Source: Akkermansiaceae bacterium
Lineage (GTDB): Bacteria; Verrucomicrobiota; Verrucomicrobiia; Verrucomicrobiales; Akkermansiaceae
Assembly: GCA_029866215.1 (NCBI GenBank)
Contig: JARWZU010000011.1
Location: 1-64,000 of the forward strand
Length of the DNA stretch: 64,000 nucleotides
Direction: 5' to 3'
The notes beneath the pieces were generated by a model. It was not told where the DNA came from. It ran no database searches and saw only the letters and a program-made list of their open reading frames with translations. A program made the translations under genes and the position numbers. Positions 41,208-55,300 of the stretch are shown in pieces; positions within the stretch are counted from its first letter, which is position 1, and each line of letters begins with the position of its first letter.

Positions 41208-42407
41208 ATGCCAGACGTTTGCATCTACTTTCAAGTTCATCAACCGAACCGACTGTTGCCCTACGATTTTTTCCGGATTGGAGAAAATGCGGTTTATGAG
41301 GATGTCGCCATGAATGCGGCGATTCTCGATAAGGTGTCCGACAATTGTTATTTGCCCGCTAACAAGATGTTCAAAAAGTTAGTCGAGGAGAATGACGGTC
41401 GCTTTCGGATGGCATTGTCGATCAGTGGCACAGCAATCGAACAGATGGAGCGATATCGGCCGGATGTGCTTGATTCATTTCGCGAGCTCGTGGCCACTGG
41501 GAGTGTCGAGGTATTGGCGGAGACTTACTATCATTCGCTGGCATTTGTGCATTCTAACAAGGAGTTTGATCGCCAAGTCGAGATGCATCTGGAGAAGCTT
41601 GAGAAGGTGTTTTCGGTTAGGCCGCGTGTCTTTCGGAATACGGAATTGATCTACAATGATTCGATCGCTGCGAAGGTAGAGACCATGGGATTTGATGGAA
41701 TCATCGCGGAGGGGGTCGACTGGAATTTGAATGGTGGGTCTCCCAATTTCATCTACCAGGCGCCTGAGGCAGCAAGGATCAAGACGATCTTGCGGAATAC
41801 TCGGTTGTCAGATGATTTGGGTTTTCGATTCTCGGATCAATCGTGGTGTGAATTCCCGGTGACTCCAGGGAAATTTGCCAGTTGGCTTGGAGATTGTGAG
41901 GGCGATGTGGTTAATATTTTCATGGATTATGAAAACATCGGTGAGCATCAGTCGGCGGAGACTGGGATTTTTGACTTCTGGAAGGCATTGCCCGAGGCGA
42001 TAGATGATCAGGGCTTGCAGTGGGTGACGCCGTCCGAATCCGTGGAACTTTATCGAGCATCTCGCGAATACCACAGCAGGTTCATCACTTCATGGGCCGA
42101 TGCTGAGCGCGATCTTTCCGCTTGGATGGGCAATGTGATGCAGCAGGAGGCGATCGCGAAAGTTCATCGGCTCGAGCACGAGATTTTGGCGGTCAATGAC
42201 CCGAAGCTCACCGATACGTGGGCGAAAATGCAGACCTCGGATCATTTTTACTGGATGTCTACCAAGGGTGGTACCGATGGGACTTTCCATTCAACCATGA
42301 CGCCTTACCCAAGTCCATACGACGCCTATATTTATTTCATGAATGTCTTAGCGGATCTACAAATTCGGCTTCGTCGTGCGCAGGATCGGCAGAAAATGTT
42401 ATCATAG
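41208..42407 (+). CDS. GH57 family alpha-amylase/glucanotransferase
   Basis: A 399-residue GH57 protein: N-terminal FQVHQPNRL (conserved His-Gln-Pro), the nucleophile region FRNTELIY with Glu near residue 145, and the acid/base region MDYENIGEHQ with Asp near residue 240. These define the (beta/alpha)7 catalytic barrel. GH57 members hydrolyse or transfer alpha-1,4 (sometimes 1,6) glucan chains. The tandem with a glycogen-synthase-like GT4 suggests a maltooligosaccharide or glycogen-type pathway in the cytoplasm; no signal peptide is seen. Confidence 0.9.
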   Translation: MPDVCIYFQVHQPNRLLPYDFFRIGENAVYEDVAMNAAILDKVSDNCYLPANKMFKKLVEENDGRFRMALSISGTAIEQMERYRPDVLDSFRELVATGSVEVLAETYYHSLAFVHSNKEFDRQVEMHLEKLEKVFSVRPRVFRNTELIYNDSIAAKVETMGFDGIIAEGVDWNLNGGSPNFIYQAPEAARIKTILRNTRLSDDLGFRFSDQSWCEFPVTPGKFASWLGDCEGDVVNIFMDYENIGEHQSAETGIFDFWKALPEAIDDQGLQWVTPSESVELYRASREYHSRFITSWADAERDLSAWMGNVMQQEAIAKVHRLEHEILAVNDPKLTDTWAKMQTSDHFYWMSTKGGTDGTFHSTMTPYPSPYDAYIYFMNVLADLQIRLRRAQDRQKMLS

Positions 42408-42479
42408 AATCACGATGGTAAGGGTTTGCGGAGGCAACTTGATGCTTGGAACCATGGGCGAGCTTGCTAAAATTTCCTC

Positions 42480-43559
42480 ATGCGTACGAAGGCGGTTTCA
42501 TTGTTGAGAGAATTGACGGAAGCTCATTCGGTTTCCGGACACGAGGATGAGGTCAGGGCAATTTTTGTCGACGAGCTTGCGGACTGTGGTGAGTTATCGG
42601 CAGATCGGAACGGCTCGGTGTTCTGTGAGGTGGGCGATTCTGGGCCGCGGGTGTTGGTGGCGGGTCACATGGATGAAGTTGGGTTCATGGTGCAGAATAT
42701 CACGGTGGATGGGTTCATTCAGTTCGTGGCGATCGGGGGGTGGTGGGAGCATAATTTGCTTTCACAACGTGTTGAGATTCTCACACGAGGTGGAGAAAAG
42801 ATTCTTGGCGTGGTGGCATCGCGTCCACCGCATTTTCTGCCGGAGTCACAGCGACGCCAGGTGATGACGATTGACCAGATGTTCATCGATGTGGGGGCGG
42901 ATTCGCGTCGTGATGTGGTCGAGCGCTTCGGGATTTCGCTGGGGGATCCGATTGCACCGAGTTCGGGGTTCACTGAGATTGGTCGGGAAGATTGTTTCAT
43001 GGCGAAGGCGTTCGATAACCGCGTCGGTATGGCGGGGACGATTCAGGCGGGTCAGATTTTGGCGCAGTCGGTGCATCCAAATCGGTTGATTTTGTGTGGA
43101 ACGGTTCAGGAAGAGGTGGGATTGCGCGGGGCCAAGACGGCGGCAAATTTTTCCAAGCCCGATGTGGCGATTATCCTTGAAGGCCCGCCTGCGGATGACA
43201 TGCCGGGATTTGCACGGGCGGACTGCCAAGGTCGGCTCGGTGGGGGAGTTCAGATCCGGATGTTTGACCCGACGGCCATCACCAACCCTCGATTGGCGAG
43301 ATTGGCGATTGAGACTGCGGTGGAGGAGGGGATCCCTCATCAAGTCACCGTGAGGCGGAGTGGTGGCACGGATGCGGGTGCCTTTCATTTGGCGAATGAA
43401 GGAGTTCCGAGCATTGTTTTGGGGGTTCCAGCGCGTTACATCCACTCACATAATGCCATCATCGATGTGAATGACTACTTGAGCATGCTCGCGTTGACCA
43501 TCGCGTTGGTTAGAAAGCTCGATGATGAAGCGGTCGAAGGACTGGTTTCCTATTTATGA
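42480..43559 (+). CDS. M42 family metallopeptidase (first copy)
   Basis: A 359-residue cytosolic aminopeptidase. Metal and catalytic residues are in place: GHMDEVGF (first His and Asp), AFDNRVG (bridging Asp), VQEEVGLRGA (catalytic Glu-Glu) and IHSHNAI (last His). M42 enzymes form large tetrahedral dodecamers that trim peptides. A second M42 gene lies at 57204-58262. It stands 72 bp after the GH57 gene. GTG/ATG ambiguity is absent: ATG 42480 is the only plausible start. Confidence 0.9.
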   Translation: MRTKAVSLLRELTEAHSVSGHEDEVRAIFVDELADCGELSADRNGSVFCEVGDSGPRVLVAGHMDEVGFMVQNITVDGFIQFVAIGGWWEHNLLSQRVEILTRGGEKILGVVASRPPHFLPESQRRQVMTIDQMFIDVGADSRRDVVERFGISLGDPIAPSSGFTEIGREDCFMAKAFDNRVGMAGTIQAGQILAQSVHPNRLILCGTVQEEVGLRGAKTAANFSKPDVAIILEGPPADDMPGFARADCQGRLGGGVQIRMFDPTAITNPRLARLAIETAVEEGIPHQVTVRRSGGTDAGAFHLANEGVPSIVLGVPARYIHSHNAIIDVNDYLSMLALTIALVRKLDDEAVEGLVSYL

Positions 43560-43618
43560 TGGGGGTACGCGCTGATTTTTAGCTTGCGCAAAATCTTTTT
43601 TGGAGTTGGTTTGCTGGC

Positions 43619-44467
43619 ATGATTTTCTCAATTCCAACGAAGAGTTTGTTTTTAGCTGGGCTAATGGCTGCAGTCGGCATCGTTCAGGTTCGCGCGGAGC
43701 TTCCGTCGTTGAACGAGAAGGAGTGGCTCGGGTATTTTGTTGGATTGGATAACAAGAATTACCAGTTTGGGGTATCGGCGGTCGGTAAGATTCAGTTGAA
43801 AACGAAGGCCAAAAATGGCGATGTCCTCGGGCAAGAGAAAATGGTGGATATTGGAATTGTGATCGAGGAAACTCAAGCCGATGGCAAGGTTGTGCAGCGC
43901 AGGATTTTGCCCGAATCCCTAGAGTCCGCGCAGCCCGCAACCTACAAACTTGATCATGTCGCCATCCGAGGCAAGGTGACTGGCAATGTAGAGTTTGAGG
44001 TAACGATCACTGAGGGAAAAGCAGGTGAAATTCTATTCGGCGGAAAGCTGCTAGATCCGAGCCAGTTGAAGGGGCCATCGAAATTTCTGCTCTTGGTGAA
44101 ATTCCCTAATGCCTACTTACATGACAAGAAAGATGGGGACAAAAAGACGGAGAAGGCATTTGAGGAAAAGATTAAGAAGGATCGGTTACAGCTGATCTTG
44201 GCAGACAAAAAGCGGGTGAAAATGGAAACATCAGGGCCAGCCGTTATGGATTTGACGCAGATCAATCGAGTTGGAATTGCAGCGGCTCAGCTCGGGCTTT
44301 CTGCTTATCAAGGGAAGGAGTTCGAAGTCACAGCGTCGGAGAACTCAATGATGAAGATTGTCCCAGCGGGAGCAGGACCACTTCACGATGGCTTTTCACT
44401 TAGTTGGTCGGCTGATTCGGCAAAGGATCCTCAAGGCCAAGCTCGCCTTGCCGTCAAGGTGAAGTGA
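43619..44467 (+). CDS. Exported hypothetical protein
   Basis: A 282-residue protein with signal peptide MIFSIPTKSLFLAGLMAAVGIVQVRA (cleavage before ELP). The mature part is beta-rich with Lys/Asp-rich segments (about 175-200: KKDGDKKTEKAFEEKIKKD). No family recognised. It is likely periplasmic. It is convergent with the Gfo/Idh/MocA gene, 28 bp away, and 59 bp after the M42 gene. Confidence 0.7.
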   Translation: MIFSIPTKSLFLAGLMAAVGIVQVRAELPSLNEKEWLGYFVGLDNKNYQFGVSAVGKIQLKTKAKNGDVLGQEKMVDIGIVIEETQADGKVVQRRILPESLESAQPATYKLDHVAIRGKVTGNVEFEVTITEGKAGEILFGGKLLDPSQLKGPSKFLLLVKFPNAYLHDKKDGDKKTEKAFEEKIKKDRLQLILADKKRVKMETSGPAVMDLTQINRVGIAAAQLGLSAYQGKEFEVTASENSMMKIVPAGAGPLHDGFSLSWSADSAKDPQGQARLAVKVK

Positions 44468-44495
44468 TGCCGAGGAATTGGGTGGTTGGCGATGC

Positions 44496-45827
44496 TTACG
44501 CGCTAGGCAATTCCCAGCCTGTGCGGTAGTCGCGCTTCACGAGTTTATTGGCGAGTTCGTGATTGGAAATTTTCAGCCCGGGAGCATCCCAGCGGAGGAC
44601 TTCGCCTGGGAATGGACTTGAAAGGCAGCCTAACAAAACTGCTTCGGTGAGGGGGGCGGCAATGTCGAAATTGGCACCTGTCTTGAAGTCACCTTTGAGG
44701 CAGCAGTCGATGAATTCATGATAATGGTCAACGGCTTGGACCTCTGGCATCGGGTAGTTTTTGAATTTTTCCTTGGGAACCAGCAATGGGGCTCCGCCGT
44801 GGGGGAAAAGCATGACTCCGTCGGTACCAAGAAAGATGCTCCCTTCCTTTGAAATGCGCCCACCCGCCGCGGCGATGACTTCTGCTGGCAGTTGGGAGTC
44901 CCCATCGTACCAAGTGACTTTGACCGTACCGGCTGCGGTGTGTGCCGTGCCTTTGAAGGTGTATTCGACCCATCCATTGATGGCCCAGCTGGTGGCGTTG
45001 AGGGGGGCGGGGCCCTTCGAGCAAACCTCGATGGGAGCGGCGAGTTCTAACGCACGGAACCACGCGCTGAACATGTGGCAGCCCATGTCGCCCAAGGTGC
45101 CCGTGCCGAAATCACGGCGTTTGCGCCATTCTTGCGGGTGATAGTAGCCATTGATGAATGGGCGCTCCGCTGCAGGCCCAAGCCACAGGTTCCAATCCAG
45201 CTCCTTGGTGACTTCGTCGGTTGGGCTGGGTACGGGCTCCATATCGCCCCATTTTTTGTAGGACCAACTGTGCACTTCCTTCACCTTGCCAATAGCGCCT
45301 TGGCGGATCAAGGCCACGGCAAGCCGCTCGTTGCGCCCTGCGGAGACTTGAATGCCCATTTGGGTTACGACCTTTTTCTCGCGAGCTCGTAGCATCATTT
45401 GGCGACACTCGAACAAATTTTGTGCTAGAGGTTTTTGACCATAGAGGTGCTTGCCTAACGACATCGCTTCGAGGCCGACCGAGCCGTGCAGGTGGTCGGG
45501 AGTTGCGACGTTCACTGAGTCGATGCGATCGGCTTCTCTCTCTAACAACTCGCGCCAATCGCGGTAGCAGGTGGCCTTTGGAAATAATTGGCTGGCTGCC
45601 GCAAGGTTGTTGCTGTCGACATCACACAGGGCCACGATTTCAATCATTGGATGGCTGGCGAGCGATTCGAGGTCGCTCTCGCCCATGCCACCGACGCCGA
45701 TAGACGCATGGCGAAGTTTGCCATTAGGCGAGGCAGCGCGCAGGCCGCTGGTGACCCATGGGGCCACTGCCAGTCCGACAGCAGTGGTGGCGAGGAAGCG
45801 ACGGCGTGAAACGAGCGGTTGCGGCAT
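44496..45827 (-). CDS. Tat-exported Gfo/Idh/MocA family oxidoreductase
   Basis: A 443-residue protein. Twin-arginine signal SRRRFLATTAVGLAVAPWV (about 7-25). A Rossmann domain follows (RHASIGVGGMGESDLESLAS, with GxGGxG-like loop), then the substrate part typical of the family: GMGESDL, ATPDHLHGSVGLEAMSLGKHLYGQKPLAQN (about 115-145). These enzymes use NAD(P) to oxidise or epimerise sugars; Tat export is common for the Verrucomicrobial and Planctomycete members. The neighbour recJ ends 78 bp upstream on the same strand. Confidence 0.9.
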   Translation of the reverse strand: MPQPLVSRRRFLATTAVGLAVAPWVTSGLRAASPNGKLRHASIGVGGMGESDLESLASHPMIEIVALCDVDSNNLAAASQLFPKATCYRDWRELLEREADRIDSVNVATPDHLHGSVGLEAMSLGKHLYGQKPLAQNLFECRQMMLRAREKKVVTQMGIQVSAGRNERLAVALIRQGAIGKVKEVHSWSYKKWGDMEPVPSPTDEVTKELDWNLWLGPAAERPFINGYYHPQEWRKRRDFGTGTLGDMGCHMFSAWFRALELAAPIEVCSKGPAPLNATSWAINGWVEYTFKGTAHTAAGTVKVTWYDGDSQLPAEVIAAAGGRISKEGSIFLGTDGVMLFPHGGAPLLVPKEKFKNYPMPEVQAVDHYHEFIDCCLKGDFKTGANFDIAAPLTEAVLLGCLSSPFPGEVLRWDAPGLKISNHELANKLVKRDYRTGWELPSA

Positions 45828-45905
45828 TTCAACCGAACGTCACTGTGATTCGGAGTCTTTCAATTTCTGCGCTGGTTTGCCGAAAATTCTTGGATGCCGG
45901 GCCAC

Positions 45906-47606
45906 TCAGGGTCTCGTCGCGGCGCGGACGTCTTGAATCACGAGCTGCAAGGTGGTCTTGCCGCGGAAGGTGTTGCGGTCGATGGTGAAAGCGATATCCC
46001 ATGGTGGGTTTGGCAGCGGATGTTCGCCGCCACCAAAGAAAACGGCGTCCTGCTCGTGGTAGCCTTGGCGAAGCATGAAGCGGAGGTGGTTGTTTTTCAT
46101 GTGGAGCGGTGAGCGGCTCAATCCAACTTGGCGTGAAACGAAAACCGGCTGCGGATTTCCACTGCCAAATGGCTGCAGCAATTCGTAGCTCGCGAGAAAG
46201 TCTAACGAAAGTTGGTCGAAGGAAATTTCGGCATCGTACATCAATTTCGGCTGCCGCTGTTCTTGGCTGCTATTGCTCAAGACATAGTCGGAAAAATGCT
46301 TCCTGAACTCATCGAGTTGATCCTCATGGATGGAAAGTCCAGCGGCCATCGCGTGGCCTCCACCAGTGATGAGATCGCCTTGGCATGCACGAATCGCGTC
46401 CACCAGGGAAATTCCCTCGATGCTCCGGCCCGATCCCTTGCCGATGCCACCTTCATCGATGGCGATGATGAAGGTAGGTTTGTAAAATTGGCGCATTAGC
46501 CGTGAGGCGACGATGCCGACCACGCCGTGATGCCAAGTTCGCGATCCTAGCACGATGACCGGGTCGTTGAGCGAATCAAAATCACGGTTGAGCATTTCGA
46601 TCGCTTCCCGCCGGATTAGCCCCTCGTGGGTTTGTCGCTGTTTGTTGTAGGCGTCGAGCTTTTGGGCGAGCTCCTGCGCGTGTCGTCGGCAATCGGTGGT
46701 CAGCGTTGCCAATGCGTCTTCGGGCACATCCATGCGGCCAGCGGCATTCAGTCGTGGCCCGATGCGAAACCCAATATCCATCGAAGTGGTGCTGCCAGTC
46801 ATCCCGCTGATTTCCTGCAGGGCGCGCAGACCTGGATTGAGGGTGCTCGAAAGGGATTTGAGACCGTGGCGCACCATGATGCGATTTTCCCCGACCATGG
46901 GGACAATGTCCGAGATGGTCGCGACGGCCACCAAGTCCAGCAATTCTTTAAGATCCAGCTCGGTGGCACGGGTTTTCAGAAGCGCGTGGCCCAATTTGAA
47001 AACCACCCCCGCCGCACAAAGGTAGGTGAATGCATCGCCGCATTTCGGGTTCACCAATGCGCAGCACTCTGGCCGCCCGGTCAATTCTGGCTCGTGGTGA
47101 TCGACAATCAGCACATCGATGCCGTCTGCACGCAACGCCGCAACTTCCTTAATCGAGATCGTCCCGCAATCGACGGTGATCAATAAATCCGGCTTGGCCC
47201 CCTCCTGCATGCAACGGGCCAGCGCAGCCGTGCTCAGTCCGTAACCTTCAGGCCCCCGTCGTGGGATGAAATGCCGCGGCGTTAGCCCATAAGACATCAG
47301 AATGCGCCTCATCAAGGTGATCGAGCTGACACCGTCAACGTCGTAGTCCCCATAAATGCAGACTTCCTCGCCGCGATCCACCGCTGCCAACACCCGCTCA
47401 ACGGCAGGCTTCATGTCAGGGATGAGGAATGGATCCGCCAAGTTTTTGAGCTTGGGGTGGAGGTAGTCATCGAGATTTGTGCCCATCGGTAAGCCGCGCT
47501 GGCGGATGAGGTGCTCCAAAATCGGTGGAAACGAGCCCGGGTTCCCGACCGTGTCGTTGTGAAAGGGTTCGCCGCGTGCGATCCATTGGGAATTCTGAGC
47601 TCGCAT
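45906..47606 (-). CDS. recJ: Single-stranded-DNA exonuclease RecJ
   Basis: A 566-residue protein started at 47606 (MRAQNSQWI); the frame extends another 50 residues upstream with unrelated sequence. DHH-family motifs: DYDVDGVSS (87-95, Mn binding), TVDCG, VDHHEPE (the DHH motif) and GRMDVP in the DHHA1 part, then the OB-fold at the C-terminus. RecJ degrades 5' ended ssDNA in recombination and mismatch repair. It is divergent from dnaK with a ~290-bp intergenic region. Confidence 0.92.
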   Translation of the reverse strand: MRAQNSQWIARGEPFHNDTVGNPGSFPPILEHLIRQRGLPMGTNLDDYLHPKLKNLADPFLIPDMKPAVERVLAAVDRGEEVCIYGDYDVDGVSSITLMRRILMSYGLTPRHFIPRRGPEGYGLSTAALARCMQEGAKPDLLITVDCGTISIKEVAALRADGIDVLIVDHHEPELTGRPECCALVNPKCGDAFTYLCAAGVVFKLGHALLKTRATELDLKELLDLVAVATISDIVPMVGENRIMVRHGLKSLSSTLNPGLRALQEISGMTGSTTSMDIGFRIGPRLNAAGRMDVPEDALATLTTDCRRHAQELAQKLDAYNKQRQTHEGLIRREAIEMLNRDFDSLNDPVIVLGSRTWHHGVVGIVASRLMRQFYKPTFIIAIDEGGIGKGSGRSIEGISLVDAIRACQGDLITGGGHAMAAGLSIHEDQLDEFRKHFSDYVLSNSSQEQRQPKLMYDAEISFDQLSLDFLASYELLQPFGSGNPQPVFVSRQVGLSRSPLHMKNNHLRFMLRQGYHEQDAVFFGGGEHPLPNPPWDIAFTIDRNTFRGKTTLQLVIQDVRAATRP

Positions 47607-47809
47607 GGAATGGGCACCATGGTAGGGGCAGGACATCCTGCTAGACAAGATCGGATACAGAAAGTGCGTAAATCTGTCTGCTGCGTCGTTTTGACGCGCG
47701 TGAACTGAGACAAATTGGCGCAATCTCACCTCTTTGAGAAACGGGGACGAATTCAAAAAACGATTTAATTCACTTATTATAAGTTAGTTAGTTATATCTA
47801 AAAACAGGT

Positions 47810-47825
47810 TGGCACAATCCATGCG
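47810..47825 (+). promoter_or_regulatory. Possible sigma-54-type promoter upstream of dnaK
   Basis: TGGCAC, 5 nt, ATGC: 12 of the 13-16 fixed positions with the correct GG to GC spacing of the -24/-12 consensus (TGGCAC-N5-TTGC). It lies 73 bp before the dnaK start. No CIRCE element was found here. A chance match is possible. Confidence 0.3.
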
Positions 47826-47876
47826 AAAGGTTTTGTGAAATCAACTGCTCTCATCGGCGATACACACAGGCTCTAA

Positions 47877-49805
<1,929 letters not shown>

Positions 49806-49977
49806 TTGTTCCCACGCCCGGTCCGCGGTGCTTTCCAGAGCCCGATGCGTTGCAAAATGCACGCATTAGGCCACCGATCGCAGCGCAAATCGCAATCCAC
49901 TCTCTTATGAAAAATTTCCACGCCGTTTGATCGGCGTGGCCTCTCGCAACCAAACAAACACAAACACACCACAAACT

Positions 49978-50268
49978 ATGGCTAACATCAAACCACTCGG
50001 ACAACGGGTCCTCGTCAAACGTCTCGAAGCCGACGCCATCAGCGCAGGCGGCATTGTCCTCCCCGACACCGCCAAGGAAAAACCTCAAGAAGCAGAGGTC
50101 ATCAGCCTGGGCACTGGCGGGAAGGATGACAATGGCAAGGCCATCGAATTCACCGTCAAAGTCGGTGACAAAGTCCTCATCTCCAAATACGGCGGCACTG
50201 AAGTAAAAGTCGGTGGCGAGGAAGTCCTCATCCTCAACGAATCCGATATCCTCGGCATCGTCGGCTAA
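49978..50268 (+). CDS. groES: Co-chaperonin GroES (Hsp10)
   Basis: A 96-residue protein from ATG 49978 ([19 protein letters not shown]). It carries the mobile loop ([18 protein letters not shown]) and the C-terminal [16 protein letters not shown]. It caps GroEL. A longer frame upstream would add an unrelated prefix. It lies 172 bp after dnaK and 47 bp before groEL; co-transcription is likely. Confidence 0.98.
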   Translation: MANIKPLGQRVLVKRLEADAISAGGIVLPDTAKEKPQEAEVISLGTGGKDDNGKAIEFTVKVGDKVLISKYGGTEVKVGGEEVLILNESDILGIVG

Positions 50269-50309
50269 TCCTCGATCTCAATTCAGCAATCATCATTCTT
50301 AAATCTTAA

Positions 50310-51953
<1,644 letters not shown>

Positions 51954-51990
51954 ATCAGCGCGACGGCTTCTAACCGTCAAACCTCAATCA

Positions 51991-52024
51991 AAAGCCGGGC
52001 AGGAAATCCTGTCCGGCTTTTTTT
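51991..52024 (+). terminator. Rho-independent terminator after groEL
   Basis: AAGCCGGGCAGGA, AA loop, TCCTGTCCGGCTT, then a run of seven T. It ends the dnaK-groES-groEL block. Confidence 0.92.
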
Positions 52025-52260
52025 GTGTCTGCCCAGTAATGGGAACTACGAGGTGCCATGCTGAAATGTTCGAAAACGAGAAGTTTGAGATTCATGGCAT
52101 GTGGCCCTCGCGAAGAAGCTTCATCGAGGTGGCCGACCTTCCCCCAAATTGGAAAAGCGCCAATTTGCGGTGATGAGCAAGGGGTGGGAAGCCGTCGCAA
52201 ACGTCAGGAAACGTCCCAGCGCTTTGTAGACCTCGCTGCACGCGGCGAGCTGAGGTAGAC
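52025..52260. other. Non-coding stretch with hairpin, repeat-like
   Basis: Between the groEL and nrdA terminators. It holds a perfect 8-bp inverted repeat (CAAATTGG 52145-52152, CCAATTTG 52160-52167) and a second hairpin (CTCGC...GCGAG). Short open frames on both strands look like decayed coding or a dispersed repeat and are not called. Whether it is repeated elsewhere in the genome cannot be told from this window. Confidence 0.4.
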
Positions 52261-52264
52261 AGCA

Positions 52265-52303
52265 AAAGGGGCCCAGAGCGGAAATTCCGCTTGTGCCCCC
52301 TCT
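52265..52303 (-). terminator. Terminator after nrdA (minus strand)
   Basis: On the minus strand: GGGGGCACAAGCGGAA pairs with TTCCGCTCTGGGCCCC, then TTTTGCTG. It lies 20-58 bp after the nrdA stop. Confidence 0.6.
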
Positions 52304-52322
52304 GTTAAGAATTAATAGCTAC

Positions 52323-55300
52323 TTACTGGCAGACTTCGCAGATTCCGCCGTTCAGCATAGCCTCAATCGAGCAGGCGTTCTTTTCTGCCTCGGTGTAGGT
52401 CGGCTTGTCAGTGCCACCCGTCGCTGCCATGAGGCCTCGGGTCTCCTTCTTGACGTCGATGGTCGATTTCTCGACGTTTGATGCCCCGAGGGTACGGAGG
52501 TAGTAGGTGGTTTTGAGGCCTTTATCCCAAGCTCGGCGATACATGTGCGAGAGGGCTTTCATCTCGGGAGTCGCGAGGAAAAGGTTCACACTTTGGGCTT
52601 GGTCGATCCACTTTTGACGGCGGGCGGCGGCGTCGATGATGTATTCGTAGCTGATGCCGAAGACCGTTTTGTGCTTGTGCTTGAGGCTCTCTGGGATCTC
52701 GTCGATTGCGTCGAGTTCGCCGTCGAAATACTTCAGCTGATCCAGCATTTCTTGGTTCCAGAGGTTCAGTTTTTTCAGATCCTTCACGAGCTCTGCGTTG
52801 AGAATGATGAATTCTCCGCCGAGGTTGGATTTGACGTAGAGGTTCTTGTAGTTTGGCTCGATGCAGGGGGTGGTGCCCATGATGTTCGAGATCGTCGCGG
52901 TAGGAGCGATCGCGAGGACGTTCGAGTTGCGCATGCCGTGTTTGGCGATTTTTTCCCGGACGACTGACCAGTCCATTTTTCCACCGCGTGGGACGTCGAT
53001 TGTGCGGCCACGCTCGGATTCGAGGAGGTCAACAGTATCTTGTGGGAGGAGTCCGCGGTCCCATTTTGAACCCTTGTAGCTTGAGTAGCAGCCGACTTCC
53101 GACGCGAGGTCGCTGGATGCGCTGTAGGCGTAGTAGGCAATGGCTTCCATGAACTCGTCATTGAATTCCACTGCGGCGTCCGAGGCGAACGCGAGGTTGC
53201 GCTTGTAGAGCGCGTTCTGGACACCCATTACGCCGAGACCGATCGGGCGGTGGCGGCTGTTCGCCGTTTTGGCGGCATCGGTTGGGTAGAAATTGATGTC
53301 GATCACGTTGTCGAGCGCGCGGATGGCGACCGTGATCGTCTCCTTTAGCATTTCGTGATCGAGCGCGCCGTCGCGGGTGATGTGAGTGTCGAGTACGATC
53401 GATCCCAGGTTGCAAACTGCGGTTTCTTCGTCAGACGTGTTGAGGGTGATTTCCGTGCAGAGGTTACTCGAGTGAATCACGCCGCAGTGGTCTTGTGGGG
53501 AGCGGACGTTGCACGGGTCTTTGAAGGTGATCCATGGGTGACCGGTTTCGAAGACCATTTTGAGCATCGACTTCCAGAGCTCGAGGGCGGGAAGTTGGCG
53601 GCCCCAGATTTTTCCATCGGCGACCATTTGTTCGTATTCGCAGTAGCGGGTTTCGAAAGCGCTGCCGTAGAGATCGTGGAGGTCGGGGACTTCGTTTGAG
53701 CGGAATAGTGTCCAGGTGCCACGGTCTTCCATGCGCTTCATGAAGAGGTCAGGAACCCAGTTGGCGGTGTTCATGTCGTGGCAACGGCGACGTTCGTCAC
53801 CGGTGTTTTTGCGGAGGTCGAGGAAATCCTCGATGTCGTTGTGCCACGTTTCGAGATAGGCGCAGCCAGAACCGCGGCGTTTTCCACCTTGGTTCACCGC
53901 GACGAGCTGGTCATTGTGGAGCTTGAGGAAAGGGATGATGCCTTGTGACTCACCATTCGTGCCTTGGATGTAGCCGCCGGTGCCGCGAACGGCAGTCCAT
54001 GAGCCGCCGAGACCGCCCGCCCACTTGCTGAGGAAGGCATTTTCCGCGATGCCGCGATACATGATCGATTCGATGGAGTCATCGACCTTGTAAAGGTAGC
54101 AGGATGAGAGCTGGCTGTGGAGTGTTCCCGAGTTGAACAGCGTGGGTGTGGATGAGCAGAAGCGGCGTCCTTTGTAGAGACTGTAAAGGCGGATGACCCA
54201 ATCTTCCCGCTGGTTTTCTTCCTTCTTGAAGAGGCCCATGGCGACGCGCATCCAGAAAAACTGAGGAGTTTCGATGCGGCAGTGCTTGTTGCTGGTTTTA
54301 TCAACGATCAGGTAGCGATCATAGAGCGTTTGGATGCCGAGGTAGTCGAAATCGAGGTCGGCGGTGGGGTCGAAGGCATCGGCCAGTTTGTCGATGTTGT
54401 AGCATTCCAACAGATCCGGATGAAGGCGTTTGATGGAGACACCGTACTTGAGGTAGGACTTAAACGCAGCCTTGTGGGCTTGTTTCAGCTTGTCGATGCC
54501 GTCCTTGAGAATGCTCCAGTCGAGGACTTCCTCGTAGATGTAGGAGAGCAGGATACGACCGGCGAATTTTGCGAAGTCCGCATCTTTTTCGATGAGTGCC
54601 TTGGCATTGAGAATGATCGTGTTTTTGAGATCTTTTTCGGAAATTTCCGTGCCGACCGAGCGGCGGAGTTCGCGTTCGATATCGGGTTCCGTGATGTTGA
54701 GGTCGAGGCCGATGGAGGCGTAGGCGATGCGCTTGCGGAGGTCGGTGCCATCCCAGAATGATGATACACCTTCGTCATTGGTGACGGTGACCATCAACTC
54801 TTGGTTTGGGTCCTCGGCGCGTTCGAGCTCTTCGGCACGGAGGCGGCTGCGCTGGGCCCTATATAGGATGTAATGTTCTGCGGCTTTGAAGTGGCCTTGG
54901 CGCATGAGTTCCTCTTGAACCATGTCTTGGACGTCTTCGATGTGGACGAAGGATTGGTCCCCGCGGCGAATGCGATCTGTGACGCCCTTGGCGATGTCGA
55001 TTGCGGGCTCCGGGTTTTCCTTGATCGTCAAGAAGGCCTTGCGCACGGCGATTTCGATTTTGGTCTCGGACCAAGGGACAACATTGCCGCTGCGGCGAAT
55101 GAGGCGGACGGGAAGGGCGTTCGGGCCGGCGTAGAGGTCGACGCTGCCATGTTTTTCCATGGAGCGGCGGAATGCGAGGGATTTCGCGACGTCGTAGGCT
55201 TCATTTTCGAGGAGGGCCTTCTCGATGAGCAGATAGAGGTCCGCCTCGGATAGGCGGAGGCGCCCGCCGCTCTCGAGCGTCTGCATGAGTGAGGCCGCCA

